In this document: positions 1 to 7,000 of the stretch, one piece after another
Layout: every line of letters begins with the position of its first letter
Position numbering within the stretch: the stretch's first letter is position 1
NCBI GenBank assembly: GCA_964384675.1
Contig: CAYLNK010000286.1
Coordinates: 1 to 8,968 of the forward strand
DNA from: CAYLNK01 sp964384675
GTDB lineage: Bacteria; Acidobacteriota; Thermoanaerobaculia; UBA5066
Reading direction: 5' to 3'
DNA length: 8,968 bases
The notes under the pieces: generated by a model
Told to the model about the DNA's origin: nothing
Seen by the model: the letters and a program-made list of their open reading frames with translations, nothing else
Databases searched by the model: none
Program-made: the position numbers and the translations under genes

Positions 1-3000
1 CGATCGGCGCGGGAGGCGGTACGGGGGCGGGCGGCGCGGGCGCCGGCGTCGACAGGGCGACGGGGGGAGGGTCCAGCGTGAGGACCGCTGCGCCGTCCGC
101 CGGGGCGCTCCCCGTCGCTCCGGCACCGCCCGCCACCCGGAGGAACGTCCCGATGGCCGCCTGCCGCATCGACAGGAAGCGATCGTGGAGCGCCTGCTGC
201 GAGAGGACGTGGTCCTGCTGGATCTGCGCGAGACGGGCGACGTGGGCGCGAAACCCCTCGAGGATCGGGGTGAGAGCCGGTGTGGGCGCGGCGAAGGAGG
301 CGGCCGTGAACGCGCTCGCGACGGGAAGGGGAGCGATCGCGGGAGCGGCGGCGGCGACGACGTCCGGAACGCGAGAACACGACCACTCCTCGCCGAGCAC
401 GGACGGCAGGTGCGGTGCCGGGCTCATCACGCGCGCACCCGCTGCCGTCGACACGCCGTCGCGGGCCGGAAGCGGCGGGAGGACGACCTCCGGGGGATGG
501 GACGGGAAGGTGAGGCTCCGTCCGCTCGCGGACGAGGGGCGCACGCAGACGAGGAGCGCGTCGAGCTCCGCGAGCGCCCCCTCGCGCGTCGGCACGCCCG
601 CGGCGACGAGCGCGGCGAGCGCGTCGAGCGTCGCCTCGAGGCCCTGACCCTTCCGGTCGAGGCTGACCACCAGCGCGTCGCGCTCCCCGAGGATGCTCCG
701 GATCCAGCGGCCGCACGCGGCCTGCGGCCCGTGCTCGACGAAGACGCGCACCCCGTCCCGCCACGCGGCGAGAACGGTCGGGCGCAGGTCGAGCGTGCGG
801 CTCGCCTGTCCGAGGATCGCCTCCGCGCAGGTGTCGGGCGTCGGCGCGTAGGAGCGGCCGAGGGCGTTCGAATAGAGGCGCGAGCCCGCGGGCGGTGTCG
901 TCTCCCGCCGGTGCAGGGCGAGCCACGCCTCCCGCACGGTGTCGAGCTCGGGGACGTGGACCGCGAGCGGGTAGGCGAGCCGGAGGGCCCGGCCACGGCC
1001 GAGCGCCTCGACGATTCGGGCGCAGCCGTCCTCGTCCCCGGCGATGACGCACTCCTCGTCGGTGTGGATGGTCGCCAGGTGGACCCGCTCCTCGCCGGAC
1101 AGCGCCGCGGCCACCTCGGCGGCCGGGGCGAGGACGGTGTACGACCCCCAGCGGACGGGACGGCCCCACGCTCGCTCGACGGCTTCGAAGCGGCCGCCCA
1201 GGTCGCGGGTGAAGATCCCGGACGTCTCGCTCTCCCCGACGAGCGCGTCGACGTCGCGCCACGTCCCGGAGGCCAGGAGCGAATTCGTCTCTCCGGACGA
1301 GTACCCGATCCAGGCGTCCGGCGCGAGACCGAGGAGGCCGCCCGTCAGCTCCACGTGGAGCTGGCAGAGCGCGGAGGCGCCCCACAGCTGCTCGAGCACC
1401 GACGGCTCGCGGCCGCCGTCCTCGAAGGACCAGGCGAGCGCGCGGGGGAGCGTCCGGCTGCGGCGCGCGAGCGAGTCCGCGAGGCCCGGGAGCTTCTCCA
1501 GGAGGTCGCGTCCCATCCCGCGGTAAGCGGCTCCCGCGCCGGTGAAGACGAAGGCGAGCTCGCCCCCGACCGGCTCCTTTCGGAAGTGGATCCCCGCTCC
1601 GGCGGGAGAGCCGGTCTCCAGATGAGCGAGCGCACGCTCGCGCAGGTTCCCGAACGAGGCGTCCGTGGAGACGAGCACCAGCCGCGCCGCTCCCGCTCCG
1701 AGCCCCTCACGGCCCGAGCGGAGCGCCTGGATCACCGCCGAGCGGTCCGCTCCGGAGAAGCAGCGGAGCCGCGGGAGCTCGTCCTCTGCGCGGCGAGGAT
1801 GCGTCACGGCTTCCGACAGCCTGAGGCACGGACCCGCTGGGGCATCGACACGCGCCGTGCGTGCTCCGGGCCCCGAGGGCAGCCACGGACGACCGCCGGG
1901 GAGGCGCCTGTGGTGAAGGGAGAGCGCGGCGGCCCCCACGTCGACCATTCCCGTGGCCGCATGGGAGCGTCCGGTGCGTGCGACGAGGCTCGGCCACGCG
2001 GCATCGTGAGGACTCTCGTCCTCGGCGATCAGCGCGTAGACCCGATCGCCGTCCCGCTCCGCGTCCGCGAGGCGTTTCAGAACGAGGAGCACCGCCGCGT
2101 CGCCGGGCGGGCTCGGCTCGGAGCGGGATACCGCCGCGATGGCGGCTTCGTGAACGCGCTCGCACGAGAGGTCGACCGCGCCGGCGACCGCCGCGTCGAG
2201 GTCGCCCGTGGCGAGCGCCCGGATCGCGAGGGAGAGGGCGACGCTTCCCGACGCCTCGCCTGCCTGCACGGTGAACGCCGGTCCGCCGAGGTCGAGCTGC
2301 GAGCCGAGCCGGTTGGCCGGGATGTTGGGCATCGTGCCGACGACCGCCGCCGCCTCGAGGAGAGGCACCACGCCGTCGCGTGCTCCGGCGAGCCACTCCG
2401 CGGAGGCGCCGGCCTCGCGAGCCGTCCTGGCCAGACGCCAGCGCGTGCCCCAGCGGGCCACCTCGGCGTCCGGCTCCATCCCGACGAAGACGCCGGTCCG
2501 TTCGCGCGGCAGGGGAGCGAGCGTGTCGAGCGCCTCGAACGCGACGCGGAGCGCGGCGAGCTGCTGAGGCAACGTCTGGGCGAGGTCCTTCGGGGGGAAG
2601 CGAAGCCCCTCGAGGTCGAGCGCGATCGGGCCCATCCGGCCCTCTCCCCGTGCGTCGAGGAGGCTCGCGCCGGAGAAGAGCGCCTTCGTGAAGCCGGACC
2701 GATCCGGCGCGCCGGCCACCGAGCAGCCGAGGCCCACGACCGCGATCGAGGGGCGCGCGGGACGCCCGACGGCCGGAGCGTCGAGCTCGGGCGAGTCCTC
2801 GGAGACGATCAGGTGCGCGTTGTTGCCGCCGAAGCCGAAGGCGGAGATCGCGGCGACACGCGGTCCGTCGCACGTCCACGGCTCGAGCGTCTCGACGAGG
2901 CGGAACGGTGAGCCGTCGAGCGCCTCGTTCCGCTCCTCGGCGTGGAGCGTGGGCGGGCGCTTGCCGGCGCGCATCGCCCCGAGGACCTTCAGGAGCCCGG

Positions 3001-4090
3001 CCGCGCCGGCGGCGGTGATCAGGTGTCCCAGGTTCGACTTCAGGGAGCCGAGCGGTACGTCCCTGAGCCCCTCGAAGACCGCGCCGGTGCTGCGGATCTC
3101 CGCGGCGTCGCCGACCGGCGTCCCGGTGGCGTGCGCCTCGATCAGGGAGATCCGCTCGGGCCCGAGCCCCGCCTGCCGGTAGGCGTCGCGGATGGCGCGG
3201 CGCTGCCCTTCCTCCGACGGCGCGAGGAGCCCTTTCCCGCGCCCGTCGTTCGAGAGCCCGACGCCGCGCACGACCCCGTGGATCGTGTCGCCGTCGCGTC
3301 GCGCGTCCTCGAGCCGCTTCAGAACGACGAAGGCGGCGCCTTCCGCCGGGAGGAGGCCGTCGGCGCCGCGGTGGAACGGGCGCGAGCGGCCGCTCTTGCT
3401 GAGCGCGCCGAGCGCGCAGAAGCCGACGTGGAGAAACAGGTCGTCGGCCCTCTGGACCGCGCCGGCGAGCATCACGTCGGCGTCACCGTCGTGGAGCCGG
3501 TCGCACGCCAGCTTGATGGCGTAGAGCGAGCTCGCGCACGCGGCGTCGAGGCAGAAGGCGCCCGCTCCGAGGCCCAGCGCCTGGCGCAGCAGGGCCGCGG
3601 TGCCGCCGCTCATGAAGCGGTTGCGCGGGTCGACGGACGTGGAGCCGTCGCCGGTCCAGACGCTCCGCGCATACGCGGCCATCCCCTCGGAGGGGAAGCC
3701 GAGGTTGCCGAAGATGGCCCCCGTTCGCGGGCGCGCGGTCGAGCCGGTCCCCACGTCGCCGGAATCGCGGAGCGCCTCGCGAGCCGTGTGGAGGACCCAG
3801 GGGACGAGCGGATCGAGACCGTCGAGCGCCTTGGCGTCGACGCCGAACCCTTCGGGATTCCAGACGGTCTCGAAGCCGGTGACGTAGCCGCCCCGGTCGG
3901 ACCACGAGGCGTCGGGCGCCGTCCCGGCGGGCGAGCAAAGGACCTGGTCGGGGTCGAGACCCCAGCGTCCCTCGGGAGCCGGGCCGACGAGGTCGCCCCC
4001 GGCGGCGACGACGTCCCAGAGCGCGGACGGATCCAGCGCGCCGGGCAGCACGCAGGACCGCCCGACGATGGCGATCGGAGCGAACGGCAT
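1..4090 (-). CDS. KS-CLF-AT lipid synthase subunit, PfaC/Pfa3/HglC-like (3' partial)
   Basis: The frame is open from the ATG at 4088-4090 to position 2 (1,363 codons) and leaves the window without a stop. The start is fixed by the TAG two codons upstream in the same frame and by the ketosynthase strand IAIVG at residues 6-10. Domains are KS (4-432), chain length factor (446-760), AT (844-1170), a helical element (1276-1322) and a Pro/Ala-rich linker to the edge. The KS has Cys185, His320 and His356 and should condense. The CLF carries Glu612 in place of Cys. It also has MPNIPANRLGSQLDL (residues 587-601), a motif I associate with PUFA-synthase CLFs. KS-CLF-AT is the order of HglC and of the N-terminal part of myxobacterial Pfa3 and thraustochytrid OrfB. 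In Pfa3-like proteins dehydratases follow, but here that part is unseen. No Shine-Dalgarno is visible, so translation is probably coupled to gene 1. Confidence 0.93.
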   Translation of the reverse strand, partial: MPFAPIAIVGRSCVLPGALDPSALWDVVAAGGDLVGPAPEGRWGLDPDQVLCSPAGTAPDASWSDRGGYVTGFETVWNPEGFGVDAKALDGLDPLVPWVLHTAREALRDSGDVGTGSTARPRTGAIFGNLGFPSEGMAAYARSVWTGDGSTSVDPRNRFMSGGTAALLRQALGLGAGAFCLDAACASSLYAIKLACDRLHDGDADVMLAGAVQRADDLFLHVGFCALGALSKSGRSRPFHRGADGLLPAEGAAFVVLKRLEDARRDGDTIHGVVRGVGLSNDGRGKGLLAPSEEGQRRAIRDAYRQAGLGPERISLIEAHATGTPVGDAAEIRSTGAVFEGLRDVPLGSLKSNLGHLITAAGAAGLLKVLGAMRAGKRPPTLHAEERNEALDGSPFRLVETLEPWTCDGPRVAAISAFGFGGNNAHLIVSEDSPELDAPAVGRPARPSIAVVGLGCSVAGAPDRSGFTKALFSGASLLDARGEGRMGPIALDLEGLRFPPKDLAQTLPQQLAALRVAFEALDTLAPLPRERTGVFVGMEPDAEVARWGTRWRLARTAREAGASAEWLAGARDGVVPLLEAAAVVGTMPNIPANRLGSQLDLGGPAFTVQAGEASGSVALSLAIRALATGDLDAAVAGAVDLSCERVHEAAIAAVSRSEPSPPGDAAVLLVLKRLADAERDGDRVYALIAEDESPHDAAWPSLVARTGRSHAATGMVDVGAAALSLHHRRLPGGRPWLPSGPGARTARVDAPAGPCLRLSEAVTHPRRAEDELPRLRCFSGADRSAVIQALRSGREGLGAGAARLVLVSTDASFGNLRERALAHLETGSPAGAGIHFRKEPVGGELAFVFTGAGAAYRGMGRDLLEKLPGLADSLARRSRTLPRALAWSFEDGGREPSVLEQLWGASALCQLHVELTGGLLGLAPDAWIGYSSGETNSLLASGTWRDVDALVGESETSGIFTRDLGGRFEAVERAWGRPVRWGSYTVLAPAAEVAAALSGEERVHLATIHTDEECVIAGDEDGCARIVEALGRGRALRLAYPLAVHVPELDTVREAWLALHRRETTPPAGSRLYSNALGRSYAPTPDTCAEAILGQASRTLDLRPTVLAAWRDGVRVFVEHGPQAACGRWIRSILGERDALVVSLDRKGQGLEATLDALAALVAAGVPTREGALAELDALLVCVRPSSASGRSLTFPSHPPEVVLPPLPARDGVSTAAGARVMSPAPHLPSVLGEEWSCSRVPDVVAAAAPAIAPLPVASAFTAASFAAPTPALTPILEGFRAHVARLAQIQQDHVLSQQALHDRFLSMRQAAIGTFLRVAGGAGATGSAPADGAAVLTLDPPPVALSTPAPAPPAPVPPPAPI
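125..265 (-). other. Helical post-AT linker element, copy in gene 2
   Basis: Residues 1276-1322 form a Gln/His/Ala-rich, probably helical segment ending in FLRVA. It matches the gene 1 element from the conserved His onward without a gap. From here to the left edge (bases 1-124) the protein is a Pro/Ala-rich linker, which implies at least one more domain beyond the window. Confidence 0.55.
581..1561 (-). other. Non-canonical acyltransferase domain of gene 2
   Basis: Residues 844-1170. Recognisable by FVFTGAGAAYRGMG at the start, the elbow GYSSGE with Ser931 (codon 1298-1300), a candidate catalytic His1045 in PLAVHVPEL and the late strand VFVEHGP. It departs from malonyl transferases at several sites. 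GQGSQ is GAGAA, the elbow His is Tyr, and the Arg-Gly pair that binds a malonyl carboxylate is absent. It may handle non-carboxylated acyl groups, for starter loading or product release, and this is inference. Confidence 0.85.
1811..2755 (-). other. Chain length factor (inactive KS-like) domain of gene 2
   Basis: Residues 446 to about 760. It opens like a ketosynthase (PSIAVVGLGC) and keeps the fold motifs, but the nucleophile position reads QAGEASGS with Glu612 in place of Cys (codon 2255-2257). The segment that would carry the HATGT His is missing: the distance from the conserved RDGD Asp to the last His is 28 residues against 88 in the neighbouring KS. It is expected to pair with the KS and help set chain length without condensing itself. 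The C-terminal border is approximate. Confidence 0.88.
2795..4081 (-). other. Ketosynthase domain of gene 2
   Basis: Residues 4-432. The nucleophile is Cys185 in DAACASSL (codon 3536-3538). His320 lies in EAHATGTPVGD and His356 in KSNLGHL. The domain ends with FGFGGNNAHLIV. All three catalytic residues are intact, so it should perform decarboxylative condensation. The usual LDPQ segment of type I ketosynthases reads LDPL (residues 92-95) and is followed by a WVLH stretch. Confidence 0.95.
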
Positions 4091-4096
4091 CGACTA
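4091..4096 (-). other. Gene 1/gene 2 junction with in-frame stop (TAG TCG ATG)
   Basis: The gene 1 stop is at 4094-4096 and the gene 2 ATG at 4088-4090, with a single codon's worth of sequence (TCG) between. Both genes use the same frame. The 30 bases before the ATG contain no purine-rich ribosome-binding site, which points to coupled re-initiation. There is no room for a promoter or terminator. Confidence 0.9.
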
Positions 4097-7000
4097 CGTG
4101 ATCGGGTTGGCGGACGGGAACGGGTGCGTCTCGACGCCCAGGAGGGCCGCGAGCCGCTGGCCCTTCTCGTCGGTGAAGTGGACGTCCGTCGTGACGCCGA
4201 GCTTCCCCGCCTTGCGACGGTAGGCGGCGACGTTGATCACGCCGGGCACCGGCGCCGAGCGATACGGCCGCAGCTCCGCGATGGTCGTCGGGAGGTTCTC
4301 GCTGCCGAGCATCCGCTGCGCCATGAGGACCACGACCTGGAGACCGCCGTCGAGCGCCGCCACGTCGAGCTGCCACGGGTTGGACGAGCCGTTCGGCCAG
4401 CCCGCGCGGACGACGCCGTTCACCCGGCCCTCCGCCCCGTGATCCGAGATTCCGTTCACCTGCTCGATCAGCTCGAAGGCGCCGCGATGGAAGAGGAGGT
4501 CGCGGTAGATCGGCTCGCCGGACCATTCACCCAGCTCGAGCGCGGGCGGATGCGGCTCCGGCGTCCCGAGCTCGGGGAGGAGCTCGGCGCGGGCGCTGTA
4601 GTGCAGGGTCCCCTCGGCGCCCCGCACGTCGAGCAGCAGCTGGGCGCCCCGGGCGCTCGGGAGGGGACGCGCCTGGATCACGAAGCGGTCGCCCCCGTTG
4701 TCGAAGCCCGAGAGGCGAATTCCCTTCAGGACCTTGATGTCGTGGAGGGCCGCGAGCGCGAGGCCGGGCCGGAAGGAGCGCGCCGCGCGCGAGAGCCACT
4801 CGGCCGCGAGGACCACCGGGACGACGGGCGTCCCGAGGATGGCGTGCCCTTCGAGGTAGCCGTGGCTCCGCCTCTGGACCTTCAGCTCCAGCTCCTGCAC
4901 GCGGGCCTCGGCGCCTGCGAAGAGGAGCGCCTCCGCCTTCGGCTCGCCGCCGAGGACGAGCTCCACCTCGCCGCGCTCGGCGCCGCGCACCTCGTCCGCG
5001 AACATGCGAGCACCCACGGCGAGCGGGATCATCGGGACGCCGAGCGAGGCGAACCGCTCCTTGAGCTGGGGCGTGACCATTCCGCCTTCCCACGGTCCCC
5101 AGCCGAACGACTTCACGACGAGCCCGGGTCGCCGGCGCGACTCGGCCCACGCGACCTTCGCCAGGACCTCGTTCGCCATCGCGTAGTCGGCCTGGCCGTT
5201 GTTGCCGCAGCGGGCGGAGACCGAGGAGAAGACGGCGAGGAGCTTCAGCGGATCGTCCACGGTGGCCGCGAGGAGCGCGCGCAGCCCTTCGACCTTCGTG
5301 TCGAAGACACGGTCGAACTGCTCGTCGGTCTTCTCCGAGATCTTCCGGTCGGCCAGCACGCCGGCGCCGTGCACCACCGCGGCGACCGGTCCCCAGTCGG
5401 CACGGACGCGGGAGAGGACGGTCGCGAGCGCCGCGGCGTCGGCGACGCGCGCGACCTCGTACCGCGCCTTGCCTCCTTCGGCCTCGATCGCCGCGAGCGT
5501 GCCGCGCACCTCGCGGGCCGCGAGGACCTCGTGCACACGAGCGCCGAGCTGCGCGGGCGCGGGGCTCTCGCCCCGGCTCCGGGCGTCGGCGAGGAGCGCC
5601 TTCTTGAGGCCCGTCTCGTCCGCGACGCCAGCGCAGCAGGCGGGCTCCTCGCCGAGCGGCGTCCGCCCGAGGAGGACGAAGCGCGCGCGGCTGTCCCGCG
5701 CCCATTCCACGACGCACGCGGCGGTGACGCCCCGCGCGCCGCCCGAGACCACGACGACGTCGTCCGCTCCGATCACAGGGGTACCGGGCGTCACCTCACG
5801 GGCGACGCTCCGGAGCGTGAATCGCCCGCCGGCCGCGGGAAGCGCCACCTCCGGCTCGCCGCCCCCTTCGAGGAGCTCGGTTGCGAGCGCGTGCGCCAGC
5901 GCTTCCGGAGAGCGTTCCCCGCGCTCGAGGTCGACGGCCTTCAGAGACGCGAGCGGCCACTCCTGGCTCGCCGTCTTCACGAGGGCCGGCAGCCCCGCGA
6001 GCCACGCGCGGCGCGGGTCCATCGGGCCCATCCCGAACGTGCCGCCCGTGTCCTGCACGGTCACGAAGAGGCCGCGCCCCGTCTCCAGCTTCGCGGCGAG
6101 CGTGCGCGCGATGGCGAACGCCTCGCGGTTCACGGCGATCGCCTCGTCGAGGTCGGCGACGTCGCGGAGCCCGCCGAGGTAGACGCAGGCCGTGGCCCCG
6201 GCGGACACGCCGGCGGTGGCCTTCGCGTTCACGCCGCGTCCCGTCAGCTCCGCCGCGAGGAGCGCGTCGAGCGCGCCTCCGCCTGTGATCCAGACCTCGC
6301 CGCCGCCGAGGAGCCCCGGCTGGGCGAGGCCCGTCGAGGGCGCTTCGATCCGCTCGAGCGTGAAGCGCCCGAGGGCCGCGTGCGGGGCGGCGGGAGCCGC
6401 CTCCGGCTCGGACCGCCGCGCAACCGGCGGCGCCGCCACGGGCAAGGGCGCGGGCTTTCCCAGCCCCTTCATGTAGTCGACGATGGAGCCGAGCGTCCGG
6501 AGCGAGCCCATGTGGGCCATGTCGACGGCCGGCAGCTCGGGCGCGAGGTCGGAGACGGCGGACAGGATCTCCACTCGCTTGATGGAGTCGATCCCGAGGT
6601 CGCCCTCGAGGTCCATGCCGAGGTCGAGCATGTCGGCGGGGTAGCCGGTCTTGTCGGCCACGACGGTGAGCATCAGCGCCTGGAGATCGACGGAGGGAGC
6701 GGCGGCCGCCGCCGCGACGGCGGTCGCTCCCGCCACCGGCGTCGCGAGCCCCTTCATGTAGTCCACGATGGAGCCGAGGGTGCGAAGCGAGCCCATGTGG
6801 GCCATGTCGACGGCGGGCAGCTCGGGCGCTAGGTCGGAGACGGCGGAGAGGATCTCGACGCGCTTGATGGAGTCGATGCCGAGGTCGCCTTCGAGGTCCA
6901 TGCCGAGGTCGAGCATGTCGGCCGGGTAGCCGGTCTTGTCCGCCACCACGGTGAGCATGAGCGCCTGGAGGTCGATCGACGGGGCGGCAACGACCGGGAC

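Noticed and set aside
1707..2879. A 390-codon minus-strand frame inside gene 2
   Set aside because: Arg/Gly/Ala-rich translation with no domain, while the CLF motifs are in the frame of gene 2.
185..2911. A 908-codon open frame on the plus strand
   Set aside because: Same explanation: antisense register of gene 2, ending at the sense TCA Ser codon at 2909-2911. The sense frame has KS, CLF and AT motifs throughout.
4091..4093. Promoter or terminator between the two genes
   Set aside because: Only three bases lie between stop and start, and no hairpin, T-run or promoter-like motif is visible around the junction.
3483..4526. A 347-codon minus-strand frame overlapping the end of gene 1 and the start of gene 2
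   Set aside because: Out-of-frame shadow, Arg-rich and without motifs. The conserved DH and KS sequences are in the other minus-strand frame.
2942..6832. A 1,296-codon open frame on the plus strand across the gene 1/gene 2 junction
   Set aside because: It is the exact codon-register antisense of the two real genes. Stops in that register arise only from sense TTA, CTA or TCA codons, which are rare at this GC. It ends precisely at a sense CTA Leu codon in ACP1. The translation is Arg/Glu/Gly/Ala-rich with no recognisable domain.
6461..6982. Possible assembly artefact duplicating one ACP
   Set aside because: The two units differ at 20 nucleotide positions spread along their length and have different flanking linkers, so they are genuine separate copies.
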